A stretch of 64,000 nucleotides of DNA, from contig NZ_LFXA01000018.1 of assembly GCF_001187435.1 (NCBI RefSeq), positions 620,001-684,000 of the forward strand. Reading direction: 5' to 3'. The DNA is from Streptomyces caatingaensis. GTDB lineage: Bacteria; Actinomycetota; Actinomycetes; Streptomycetales; Streptomycetaceae. Below, piece by piece: positions 1 to 7,577 of this stretch; position 1 is the first letter of the stretch, and each line of letters begins with the position of its first letter. Below the pieces are notes generated by a model. The model saw only the letters and a list, made by a program, of their open reading frames with translations. It did not search any database and was not told the origin of the DNA. A program made the position numbers and the translations under genes.

Positions 1-267
1 GCCGGCCCTGGAGAGCGCCTCCAGGCCGTACGGTGCGGTCAGTTCGAGGCCACCGGTTGTTCGCAATGGCACATCTTCGCCTGCGCAGACCAGCAGGCGG
101 TAACGGGGAACTCCGGCGTCCTGCCGGTCGATCCCGAATACGGAGAGCGGAATGGAGCTTTCGAAGATCGGGCCGCCGCTGAACAGCAATACGGCGACGA
201 TCTCCCGGCGGCGGCGTCCGGAGAGCTTGCGCACGGTCTCCGGTACGGTCGTGGAGTCCTGGCTCAT
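1..267 (-). CDS. adpA: AdpA, AraC/GlxA-family master regulator (N-terminal 89 codons only)
   Basis: The gene runs leftward off the window; only the first 89 residues are present. The ATG at 267-265 opens MSQDSTTVPETVRKLSGRRR, followed by a strand-helix stretch containing VLLFSGGPIFESS. This is the start of the ThiJ/PfpI (class I glutamine amidotransferase-like) dimerisation domain of AdpA. The two C-terminal AraC-type helix-turn-helix motifs would lie outside the window. AdpA activates genes for aerial mycelium formation and secondary metabolism and binds a TGGCSNGWWY consensus. Streptomyces adpA normally carries a TTA codon later in the gene, which cannot be checked here. A glmS gene and a small membrane protein gene just upstream fit the usual adpA neighbourhood. 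Other GlxA-like regulators are possible but match this N-terminus less well. Confidence 0.93.
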   Translation of the reverse strand, partial: MSQDSTTVPETVRKLSGRRRREIVAVLLFSGGPIFESSIPLSVFGIDRQDAGVPRYRLLVCAGEDVPLRTTGGLELTAPYGLEALSRAG

Positions 268-634
268 GGCGCTAAGCCCCCCTCGGCGGTCGAGTCCTCT
301 CGGTCCTGCACGTTTCCCCTCGGTCCTGAACGGTTCCCCCGCCGGTCATGGCCAAGATCGAATCTACTGTGTCGGATGTAGTCGCGGTGACCAGTTCACC
401 ACCCGGCTCTATGTCGACATGACAACTTGGCGCGAAGCGTTCGATCACGAAGCGTTGCACTTGCAGGCCCCGCTGAAAAGTACGCCTCTCGCCACTGCCC
501 AATCCCCGTAGGGTGCAACCGCCCTCAGCGGTCCTTTCCTTGCTGGTCGCCCGGCTGTTGGGGGCTGGTCAGGCCAAGCGAGGGCTGTCGGCCCGAAGTT
601 GGCCGAAAACATACGGGTGTCGTCGTACAAAAAA
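268..634 (-). promoter_or_regulatory. adpA upstream leader and promoter region
   Basis: This 367-base stretch between adpA and the next upstream gene has no convincing ORF. It is less GC-rich than its surroundings in places (about 340-430), as expected of the long adpA leader. At 428-437 the plus strand reads TGGCGCGAAG, which matches the AdpA consensus TGGCSNGWWY at nine of ten positions, so self-binding is possible. A transcription start could not be assigned by eye. Confidence 0.4.
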
Positions 635-994
635 TCAGTCGAGGGGCGTACCGGTGCCCGCGTGCCGCGAGCCGCGGTGCGTACCGCTCCCCGTACGACC
701 GTGCCGGCCACGGTGCGGTACGGCCCGTTCCGCAGGCCCGTCCACCAGCCGTCCGCCGCGGACGGCGCGCCCGGCCGCGCGCTCGGACCGGCGCAGCAGG
801 GCCCGGCAGGCGCAGGTGACCGCGACCAGGCCGGCCGCGCTGCCCGCGGCGCCGCCCAGGGACTGACCGCACATCAACAGCACGACGGGCACCAGGGTGC
901 AGCTGAAGGCCGCCCAGCGGACCACGTCGCTCACCGGATCGGGCGATTCCCTTCCGGCGTCCTCGTCGTGGGCGTCATCACGGGTTCCGGGCAC
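635..994 (-). CDS. Small conserved membrane protein upstream of adpA
   Basis: The predicted protein has 119 residues. An acidic N-terminus is followed by a hydrophobic stretch of about 35 residues (around residues 22-55, including LVPVVLLMCGQSLGG), long enough for one or two membrane helices. The tail is rich in His, Arg and Gly and ends near HAGTGTPLD. The GTG at 994-992 is preferred because a GGGAGC sequence precedes it by six bases. A longer reading from GTG 1135 lacks a good ribosome binding site. A similar protein sits next to adpA in other streptomycetes as I recall, but no function is known to me. The direction and spacing would allow read-through into adpA. Confidence 0.6.
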   Translation of the reverse strand: MPGTRDDAHDEDAGRESPDPVSDVVRWAAFSCTLVPVVLLMCGQSLGGAAGSAAGLVAVTCACRALLRRSERAAGRAVRGGRLVDGPAERAVPHRGRHGRTGSGTHRGSRHAGTGTPLD

Positions 995-1431
995 GGAGCG
1001 GCTCCCTGGCGGCGTCTGCTGGCGGTAGTACAACGCCGGCCGGGCGTGTGGGTCACTGAGCGGGTGGGCAGGGGTAGGGCCCAAGGGGGCATTGCGCTCC
1101 GGGCGGCCCTCGTGCATGCTCCGGGGAACGCTCACCCGTCAGCCGTCACGCCCGTCGAGGGGGACACCGAGTGCCGAGCACCGTTCGCCGGGGGTCCGTC
1201 CGGTCCGGGTCCGTCCGGCGCCGGCCGGCTCCTTCCGGCCTCTTCGGGGGCCGGACCCTGGGCACCCGGCACCCGCCGCCGTACCCTGGGGGGTAAGCCC
1301 TTGAAAAGATGAATCCCGGACGGATTTTTGTCGCCGTTCTGACGCCACCGCCCCGGTGCGGCACACGGCGCGACTCCCGAGCCAGCCCACCGACGCCCCT
1401 CCGTACGAGGACTCCCTTCGCCGAGACACCG
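995..1431. other. Divergent intergenic region, no gene seen
   Basis: 437 bases separate the leftward small membrane protein from the rightward universal stress protein. Reading frames here (for example ATG 1309, in frame with the stress protein) have arginine/proline-rich, non-conserved translations. A C/G run at 1284-1293 precedes a less GC-rich segment around 1300-1330, the most likely place for the stress-protein promoter. No inverted repeat stands out. Confidence 0.4.
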
Positions 1432-1953
1432 ATGGCCGGTCACGAATTCTCCGAACCCGCGGACCGCAAGCGGATCGCCGATCAGACGGCGCTCCCCGAG
1501 GCGGCGGAACAAGCACGTCATTCCTGCGATCCGGCGTTCCAGCACGGTGTCGTCGTGGGCTTCGACGGCTCCACGTCGAGCGAGCGAGCGCTTGCGTATG
1601 CAATCGGCATGGCCCGGCGCTCCGGCTCGGGCCTGATCATCGTCCATGTGGCCAACCGGCTGCCGACGACCGTCTGGGCGGGCTGTGAGCCCCCGGTCTT
1701 CGTCGACGTCCCGGACCACCGCACCGAGGTCCTGGGGCTGGAGCTGGCCTGCGCCGACCACCTCTCCGAGGTGCCCTGGATCCTGGTCGAGCGCGGCGGC
1801 GACATCTGCCACGAGCTGGAGGAGGTCGGGCGCGAGTACGCGGCCGACGCGATCGTGGTCGGCTCCACCCACGGGATCGTCGGCCGGATCTTCGGCTCGG
1901 TGGCGGGGCGGCTGGCGCGCCGGGCGCAGCGGCCCGTGGTCGTCATCCCGTAG
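1432..1953 (+). CDS. Universal stress protein (UspA family)
   Basis: The protein has 173 residues and a single Usp domain. The strand VVVGFDGSTSSERALAYAIG (about residues 40-60) is the typical first beta-strand and helix. Near the C-terminus, VVGSTHGIVGRIFGSVAG fits the ATP-binding pattern G-x2-G-x9-G-(S/T), so this is the nucleotide-binding subclass. The ATG at 1432 gives the usual Usp start shortly before the domain; an in-frame ATG at 1309 would add 41 low-complexity residues. Usp proteins bind ATP or AMP in the cytoplasm and help cells through stress and stationary phase; the specific role is unknown. It converges on glmS with a hairpin between the two. Confidence 0.85.
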   Translation: MAGHEFSEPADRKRIADQTALPEAAEQARHSCDPAFQHGVVVGFDGSTSSERALAYAIGMARRSGSGLIIVHVANRLPTTVWAGCEPPVFVDVPDHRTEVLGLELACADHLSEVPWILVERGGDICHELEEVGREYAADAIVVGSTHGIVGRIFGSVAGRLARRAQRPVVVIP

Positions 1954-2164
1954 CCGGGCCCCTCTCCGGCGGTTCGTCAACTCCCGGTCGGCGGAAGGGC
2001 GGTGGCGTGCGGCGGCCGGAGCAGTCTACCCATGCGTAGGGGTGCGCGGCGCCCCGCCCGCGGGTACGTAACGGGCAGGCCCTGCTGCCGGGCGGGAGGT
2101 GACGGTTCCCGGAACCGGTGGCTTCACCGCCGGCGTGAGGGCGACGCCGGCACCGGGGAGGCGG

Positions 2165-2198
2165 TCTCCCCGCGCGCCCGGTGGCACGCGCGGGGAGA
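2165..2198. terminator. Bidirectional hairpin terminator between usp and glmS
   Basis: TCTCCCCGCGCG (2165-2176) pairs perfectly with CGCGCGGGGAGA (2187-2198) around a ten-base loop. It lies between two convergent genes, 26 bases past the glmS stop and 212 past the usp stop, so it can serve both. There is no T-run, as is common in Streptomyces terminators. Confidence 0.7.
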
Positions 2199-2223
2199 AC
2201 CGTCCCCTCGAAGGGCGCCGGCC

Positions 2224-4044
2224 CTACTCGACGGTGACGGACTTCGCGAGGTTGCGCGGCTTGTCGATGTCGCGGCCCATCGCCTTGGCCGTGTAGTAGG
2301 CGAAGAGCTGGAGCGGGATGCCCATCAGGATCGGGTCCAGCTCGTCCTCGTTCTTCGGCACGACGATGGTGTGGTCGGCCTTCTCCTGCTCCCGGTGCGC
2401 GACGGCGAGGATGCGGCCGCTGCGGGCCTTGATCTCCTCCAGCGCGGCGCGGTTCTTCTCCAGCAGGTCGTCGTCCGGCACGATCGCCACGGTCGGCATC
2501 GCGGGCTCGATCAGGGCCAGCGGACCGTGCTTGAGCTCGGAGGCCGGGTAGGCCTCGGCGTGGATGTACGAGACCTCCTTGAGCTTCAGCGAGGCCTCGC
2601 GGGCCACCGGGTAGCCCCGGACGCGGCCGATGAACATCATCGACTTCGCGTCCGCGTACTCCGCGGCCAGCTTCTCGATCTGCGCCTCGTTCGCCAGGAT
2701 CTCCTCGATCTGGGCGGGCAGCTTGCGCAGGCCCTCGATGATCCGCTTGCCGTCCGCGACGGACAGGTCACGGGTGCGGCCCAGGTGCAGGGCGAACAGG
2801 CCGAAGGCGACGACCATGTTGGTGAAGCACTTGGTGGAGACGACGCAGACCTCGGGGCCGGCGTGGACGTAGATGCCGCCGTCGGTCTCCCGGGCGATCG
2901 CCGAACCGACGACGTTCACCAGGCCGAGGACGCGGGCGCCCTTGCGCTTGAGCTCCTGGACGGCGGCGAGCACGTCGTAGGTCTCGCCGGACTGCGACAC
3001 CGCGATGTAGAGGGTGTCGGGGTCCACGACCGGGTTGCGGTAGCGGAACTCGGAGGCCGGCTCGGCGTCGGCGGGGATCCGGGCCAGCTCCTCGATCATC
3101 TGGGCGCCGATCTGGCCCGCGTGGTACGAGGTGCCGCAGCCGAGGATCTTCACCCGGCGCACGGCGCGGGCGTCGCGGGCGTCCAGGTTGAGGCCGCCCA
3201 GGTGCACGGTGGAGAAGCGGTCGTCGATGCGGCCGCGCAGCGCGCGGTCCACGGCGTCGGCCTGCTCGTGGATCTCCTTGTGCATGTACGTGTCGTGGCC
3301 GCCCATGTCGTACGACTCGGCCTCCCACTCGACGGTGGTCGGCTGGGCCGAGGTGGTGGAGCCCTCGGTGGTGTACGTGCGGTAGTCGTCGGCCTTCAGG
3401 GTGGCCATCTCGCCGTCGTCCAGGGTGACGACCTGGCGGGTGTGGCTGACCAGCGCGGCGACGTCGGAGGAGACGAACATCTCCTTCTCGCCGATGCCCA
3501 GCACGACCGGCGAGCCGTTGCGGGCGACGACGATGCGGTCCGGGAAGTCGGCGTGCAGCACGGCGATGCCGTAGGTGCCCTCGATGTGCCGGAGCGCCTC
3601 GCGGACCTTCTCCTCCAGCGTGGCGGCCGCGGAGCGGCCGATGAGGTGGGCGAGGACCTCGGTGTCGGTGTCCGAGACGAAGGCGATGCCCTCGGCCGTC
3701 AGCCGGGCGCGCAGCTCGGCGGCGTTGTCGATGATGCCGTTGTGGACGACCGCGACCGTCTCGGCGGCGTCCAGGTGCGGGTGCGCGTTGATGTCGTTGG
3801 GCGCGCCGTGGGTGGCCCAGCGGGTGTGGGCGATACCGGTGGTGCCGTTGAAGCGCTTGGGGAGGCGGGACTCCAGCTCGCGGACGCGGCCCTTGGCCTT
3901 GGCGGTCTTCAGACCCCCGGCCTTGCCGCTCGCGTGCAGGGCGATACCGGCGGAGTCGTACCCGCGGTACTCCAGGCGCTGCAGGCCCTCCAGCAGCAGC
4001 GGGGCGACATCACGCTTGCCGATGTAGCCGACGATTCCACACAT
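2224..4044 (-). CDS. glmS: Glutamine-fructose-6-phosphate aminotransferase (isomerizing)
   Basis: This 606-residue enzyme makes glucosamine-6-phosphate from fructose-6-phosphate and glutamine, the first step toward UDP-GlcNAc for peptidoglycan. It begins MCGIVGYIGKRDVAP, so Cys2 is the N-terminal glutaminase nucleophile. The glutamine amidotransferase domain covers about residues 2-220, with HTRWATHG and HNGIIDN as substrate-binding segments. Two SIS sugar isomerase domains follow (about 285-420 and 455-590), the first with SQSGETYDVLAAV. The end DKPRNLAKSVTVE is the conserved C-terminal lid. Length and architecture are those of a full GlmS. Its position near adpA resembles the glmS2 copy of S. 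coelicolor, so a second glmS may exist elsewhere. Confidence 0.96.
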   Translation of the reverse strand: MCGIVGYIGKRDVAPLLLEGLQRLEYRGYDSAGIALHASGKAGGLKTAKAKGRVRELESRLPKRFNGTTGIAHTRWATHGAPNDINAHPHLDAAETVAVVHNGIIDNAAELRARLTAEGIAFVSDTDTEVLAHLIGRSAAATLEEKVREALRHIEGTYGIAVLHADFPDRIVVARNGSPVVLGIGEKEMFVSSDVAALVSHTRQVVTLDDGEMATLKADDYRTYTTEGSTTSAQPTTVEWEAESYDMGGHDTYMHKEIHEQADAVDRALRGRIDDRFSTVHLGGLNLDARDARAVRRVKILGCGTSYHAGQIGAQMIEELARIPADAEPASEFRYRNPVVDPDTLYIAVSQSGETYDVLAAVQELKRKGARVLGLVNVVGSAIARETDGGIYVHAGPEVCVVSTKCFTNMVVAFGLFALHLGRTRDLSVADGKRIIEGLRKLPAQIEEILANEAQIEKLAAEYADAKSMMFIGRVRGYPVAREASLKLKEVSYIHAEAYPASELKHGPLALIEPAMPTVAIVPDDDLLEKNRAALEEIKARSGRILAVAHREQEKADHTIVVPKNEDELDPILMGIPLQLFAYYTAKAMGRDIDKPRNLAKSVTVE

Positions 4045-4132
4045 GGTGCGGTCCCTCCCGTACAGAAGATCATGGATGCCCGACGACGGCAGGAGCCGCC
4101 GTTACGCCGGGGTGTACGACGTGGCCGGGCGC

Positions 4133-4408
4133 TCAGCCGTAGACGATGCGACGCAGCTGGCGCAGCGAGAGTTCGGGTGGCGCCACCGCGCGGTACGGCA
4201 GCTCCGCCGAGATCCTGGCGAAGATCTCCGCGTTGGCCAGCCCGCCCGCCTGCAGTTCGCGGTGGCGGCGGCGGACGAACTCCTCGGCCGTCTCGTCGAA
4301 GTACGCCAGGACGTCCAGGACCACCCGGGCGGCCTCGCCGCGCTGGAGCGGCGTGCTGCGCACCAGGTGGTCAACCAGGTCGTCATGGGACGTACGGCGT
4401 TCGAGCAC
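4133..4408 (-). CDS. Small conserved hypothetical protein
   Basis: The predicted protein has about 91 residues and is helical and charged, including HDDLVDHLVRSTPLQRGEAA and FDETAEEFVRRRHRELQ. It ends LRQLRRIVYG. Codon bias and composition are those of a real protein, and I recall similar short proteins beside glmS in other streptomycetes. The frame stays open upstream to 4630, but that part overlaps the DUF4429 gene out of frame and has a non-protein-like composition, so the GTG at 4408 is preferred. No good Shine-Dalgarno precedes it, and the start is uncertain. No function recognised. Confidence 0.65.
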   Translation of the reverse strand: MLERRTSHDDLVDHLVRSTPLQRGEAARVVLDVLAYFDETAEEFVRRRHRELQAGGLANAEIFARISAELPYRAVAPPELSLRQLRRIVYG

Positions 4409-4493
4409 CCGTCGATACTGAAGGGCCGCGGCGCCTTTCGCAAGAATCCTGCCCGAATTCGGGCAAGCCCCGGTGGGATGCGGGGCGATTTGG

Positions 4494-5396
4494 TCAGAAT
4501 CGCTGGAGAATCGCCTGCTTCGCGGCGGCGAACTCCTCGTCGGTGAGGATCCCCGAGTGGTGCAGCTCACCCAGCTCGCGCAGCCGGCGCAGCAGGGTGT
4601 CGTGATCGTCGCCCCGGTCCGGGGCCGCATCCCCGGCGGGCGGGAGGGCGTCGGCCTCGGCGACCTTCGCCAGGGGCGGCGCGGTGGGCCGGTCGGCGGC
4701 CGGGTGCGGCAGGCGGGCCACGACGGCGGCGCCCACCAGGGCCATCAGGCCGTCCTTCTTGAAGCCGTAGAGCTCGATCGCGTTCGGGTCGTACTTGGGG
4801 CGGGCCTTGGCGGGCGAGCCCTGGACCTCGAAGCGCAGGTAGCCGTTCTCCAGGCCGACGCCGGGCAGCCATTCGACGGCCCGGATGTCGCGGAGGGGGA
4901 ACTCGCGGGGGCCGCCGGAGGCCTTTCCGTCGTCGGTGAGCCAGTTCCACTCCAGGCGGACGCGCTCGCCGTCGAAGGAGGCGGTGCCGTCCCCCGCGCC
5001 GGCCGAGACGGGGACGGCGGGGCCGGGCAGCAGATAGCGGTCCGCCGGGCCCTCGGGCACCTGCTCCAGCAGCAGGGCCGTGCGGACCTCCTCCGCGAAG
5101 TATTCGGCGACGCCCGAGCGGTCGGGCTCCGTCCGCAGCTGGTACGGGTCGGCGGCGTCCGGCAGCCGGCCGCGGGTCACCTGCGAGAGCGGGTCGGCGC
5201 CGTCGCGCAGCCGGAGCCTCAGCCGGCCCCCCTTGCGGCCCGGCTCGAAGGAGACGCCGGCGACGGCGGCGAGGGGGACGGTCAGCTCGCCCAGGGTCTG
5301 GCGGACCAGGTGCACTCCGCGCTCGCGCCCCGGGACGATCCGTATCGCGCTGCCGTCGAACGTCCAGGTGCCGTCCGACTGGAAGATCTCTGCCAT
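4494..5396 (-). CDS. DUF4429 domain protein with C-terminal SHOCT domain
   Basis: The protein has 300 residues. The N-terminal part contains two related beta-rich, PH-like units of the DUF4429 type (WTFDGSAIRIVPG at the start, then a second repeat with VRLEWNWLTDDG from about residue 125). The last 40 residues match the SHOCT motif, LLRRLRELGELHHSGILTDE, a short helical module often found at C-termini and thought to mediate oligomerisation. There is no signal peptide or membrane helix, so it is probably cytoplasmic. DUF4429 proteins are common in Streptomyces and their role is unknown. Confidence 0.82.
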   Translation of the reverse strand: MAEIFQSDGTWTFDGSAIRIVPGRERGVHLVRQTLGELTVPLAAVAGVSFEPGRKGGRLRLRLRDGADPLSQVTRGRLPDAADPYQLRTEPDRSGVAEYFAEEVRTALLLEQVPEGPADRYLLPGPAVPVSAGAGDGTASFDGERVRLEWNWLTDDGKASGGPREFPLRDIRAVEWLPGVGLENGYLRFEVQGSPAKARPKYDPNAIELYGFKKDGLMALVGAAVVARLPHPAADRPTAPPLAKVAEADALPPAGDAAPDRGDDHDTLLRRLRELGELHHSGILTDEEFAAAKQAILQRF

Positions 5397-5462
5397 GGGG
5401 GAATTCTCGCAGGGCGGGGCCGGGGCGCGGGGGCCGCGGGCGCCCGCCCGGCCCGCCGCGCC

Positions 5463-6629
5463 TCAGCCCGCCAGGCCCAACTCCCGGGCGATCAGCATGC
5501 GCTGGACCTCGCTGGTGCCCTCCCCGATCTCCAGGATCTTGGCGTCGCGCCACATCCGGGCCACCGGGTACTCGTTCATGAAGCCGTAGCCGCCGTGGAT
5601 CTGGGTGGCGTCCCGGGCGTTGTCGACGGCGATCTCGGAGGAGTAGAGCTTGGCCAGGGCGGCCTCCTTCTTGAAGGGCTCGCCGTGCACCAGCCGCGAG
5701 GCCGCGTCGCGCCAGGCCAGCCGGGCCGTGTGGGCCCGCATCTCCATGTCGGCGATCTTGAACTGGATCGCCTGGTTGGTGCCGATCGGCCGGCCGAAGG
5801 CCCGCCGCGTCCGCGCGTACGCCAGCGACTCGTCCACGCAGCCCTGGGCGAGGCCGGTGGCCAGGGCCGAGATGGCGATGCGGCCCTCGTCGAGGATGCG
5901 CAGGAACTGGGCGTAGCCACGGCCCTGTTCGCCCAGCAGGTTCGCCGCGGGGACGCGGACGTCGGAGAAGGACAGCTCGCGGGTGTCCGAGGCGTTCCAG
6001 CCGACCTTGGAGTACGGGGGCGCGACGGTGAAGCCGGGGGTGCCGGAGGGGACGATGATCGAGGAGATCAGCGGCTTGCCGTCCTCCGTGCGGCCGGTGA
6101 CCGCGGTGACCGTCACCAGGCCCGTGATCTCCGTGCCCGAGTTGGTGATGAAGCACTTGGTGCCGTTGATCACCCACTCGCCGGTGGCCTCGTCGAGGCG
6201 GGCGGTGGTGCGGGTGCCGCCCGCGTCCGAGCCGCACTCGGGCTCGGTGAGGCCGAAGGCGCCCAGGATCTCGCCGGAGCACAGCCGCGGCAGCCAGGTC
6301 CGCTTCTGCTCCTCCGTGCCGAAGCGGTGGACGGGCATGGCGCCGAGGGAGACGCCGGCCTCCAGGGTGATCGCCACCGAGGAGTCGACCCGGGCCAGCT
6401 CCTCCAGGGCGATGCCGAGGGCCAGGTAGTCCCCGCCCATCCCGCCGTACTCCTCGGGGAAGGGCAGGCCGAACAGGCCCATGCGGCCCATCTCGCGGAC
6501 GATCTCGTAGGGGAACTCGTGGTGCTCGTAGAACTCCCCGATCTTCGGGGCGACCACGTCGTGGGCGAACTCCTCGACGGTGCGGCGGAGTTCCTCGTGT
6601 TCCGGGGTGAGGCGGTGGTCCAGCGGCAT
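5463..6629 (-). CDS. Acyl-CoA dehydrogenase of the leucine degradation operon
   Basis: The protein has 388 residues with the normal FAD acyl-CoA dehydrogenase layout: N-terminal helical domain, middle beta domain (FGLTEPECGSDAGGT, the flavin-contacting loop) and C-terminal helical domain (FGRPIGTNQAIQFKIADME, IHGGYGFMNEYPV). The last gene of an operon with HMG-CoA lyase and a methylcrotonyl-CoA carboxylase-type enzyme, it probably acts on isovaleryl-CoA or another branched acyl-CoA, passing electrons to ETF. The C-terminal motif reads EIGEGTSEV, placing a glutamate at the position used as catalytic base in short-chain acyl-CoA dehydrogenases rather than the isovaleryl-CoA dehydrogenase position. 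Substrate is therefore inferred from context. Three bases separate its start from the hmgL stop. Confidence 0.9.
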   Translation of the reverse strand: MPLDHRLTPEHEELRRTVEEFAHDVVAPKIGEFYEHHEFPYEIVREMGRMGLFGLPFPEEYGGMGGDYLALGIALEELARVDSSVAITLEAGVSLGAMPVHRFGTEEQKRTWLPRLCSGEILGAFGLTEPECGSDAGGTRTTARLDEATGEWVINGTKCFITNSGTEITGLVTVTAVTGRTEDGKPLISSIIVPSGTPGFTVAPPYSKVGWNASDTRELSFSDVRVPAANLLGEQGRGYAQFLRILDEGRIAISALATGLAQGCVDESLAYARTRRAFGRPIGTNQAIQFKIADMEMRAHTARLAWRDAASRLVHGEPFKKEAALAKLYSSEIAVDNARDATQIHGGYGFMNEYPVARMWRDAKILEIGEGTSEVQRMLIARELGLAG

Positions 6630-6632
6630 GGC

Positions 6633-7577
6633 TCATGACTCCTGGTGGGAGATGGCGCGAACGGTGCGGGACGGACTGGGCCGCCCCAGGTGGCCGGCCA
6701 TCCACACGCTTGTGGCGGTGAGGTGGCCGAGATCGACCCCGGTCGTGATGCCGAGGCCGTCGAGCATCCACACGAGATCCTCCGTGGCGAGGTTGCCGGT
6801 GGCGCTCTTCGCGTAGGGGCAGCCCCCGAGGCCGCCGGCGGAGGCGTCGACGGTGGTCACGCCGTGCCGCAGGGCCGCGAGGGTGTTGGACAGCGCCTGG
6901 CCGTAGGTGTCGTGGAAGTGCACGGCGAGGCGGCCGGCGGGCACGCCCTCGGCGTCGAACGCGCGGAGCAGCGCGCCGACGTGGCCCGGCGTGGCGACGC
7001 CGATGGTGTCGCCGAGGCTCAGCTCGTCGCAGCCGAGGTCGAACAGGCGGCGGCCGGTGGCGGCGACGCGCCCGACGGGCACGGCGCCTTCCCAGGGGTC
7101 GCCGAAGCACATCGACAGATAGCCGCGGACCCTCGCCCCGGCGGCCTTCGCCCTCGCCACGACCGGCTCGAACATCGCCAGCGACTCGTCCACCGTGCGG
7201 TTGAGGTTGGCCTTGGCGAACGACTCGGTGGCGCTGCCGAAGACGGCGATCTCCCGGGCGCCGAGGGCGAGGGCGCGGTCCAGGCCGCGCTCGTTGGGGA
7301 CGAGTACGGGCAGGCGGGCGCCGACGTCCCGGACGAGGGGGAACAGGGCCTCGGCGTCGGCGAGTTGGGGAACCCACTTCGGGTGGACGAAGCTGGTCGC
7401 CTCGATGGTGTCCAGGCCGGCGGCGGCGAGGCGGCGGATGAACTCCGCCTTCACCTCGGTGGGGACGACGCCCTTCTCGTTCTGCAGGCCGTCGCGCGGG
7501 CCGACTTCGTGGACGCGGACGCGGCGTGGGAGGTCCGGGTCGGGGACGGGCATGGGGAGACCGGCGGGCAGGGTCAT
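6633..7577 (-). CDS. hmgL: Hydroxymethylglutaryl-CoA lyase
   Basis: The 314-residue enzyme cleaves 3-hydroxy-3-methylglutaryl-CoA to acetoacetate and acetyl-CoA, the last step of leucine breakdown. It is a DRE-TIM barrel: VHEVGPRDGLQNEKG carries the substrate and metal-binding R and D residues, HFHDTYGQA has the metal-binding histidines, and GGLGGCPYAKSATGN contains the catalytic cysteine of the lyase family. The ATG at 7577 overlaps the stop of the upstream biotin-containing subunit by four bases (ATGA), indicating translational coupling. Confidence 0.94.
   Translation of the reverse strand: MTLPAGLPMPVPDPDLPRRVRVHEVGPRDGLQNEKGVVPTEVKAEFIRRLAAAGLDTIEATSFVHPKWVPQLADAEALFPLVRDVGARLPVLVPNERGLDRALALGAREIAVFGSATESFAKANLNRTVDESLAMFEPVVARAKAAGARVRGYLSMCFGDPWEGAVPVGRVAATGRRLFDLGCDELSLGDTIGVATPGHVGALLRAFDAEGVPAGRLAVHFHDTYGQALSNTLAALRHGVTTVDASAGGLGGCPYAKSATGNLATEDLVWMLDGLGITTGVDLGHLTATSVWMAGHLGRPSPSRTVRAISHQES

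Noticed and set aside
1309..1431. Longer universal stress protein from ATG 1309
   Set aside because: The extra 41 residues are Arg/Pro/Thr-rich and unlike Usp N-termini; ATG 1432 is closer to the domain.
2002..4605. 867-codon open frame antisense to glmS
   Set aside because: Third-position GC keeps the opposite frame open. Its translation is Asp/Gly/Leu/Val-rich without any domain, while glmS on the other strand has complete motifs.
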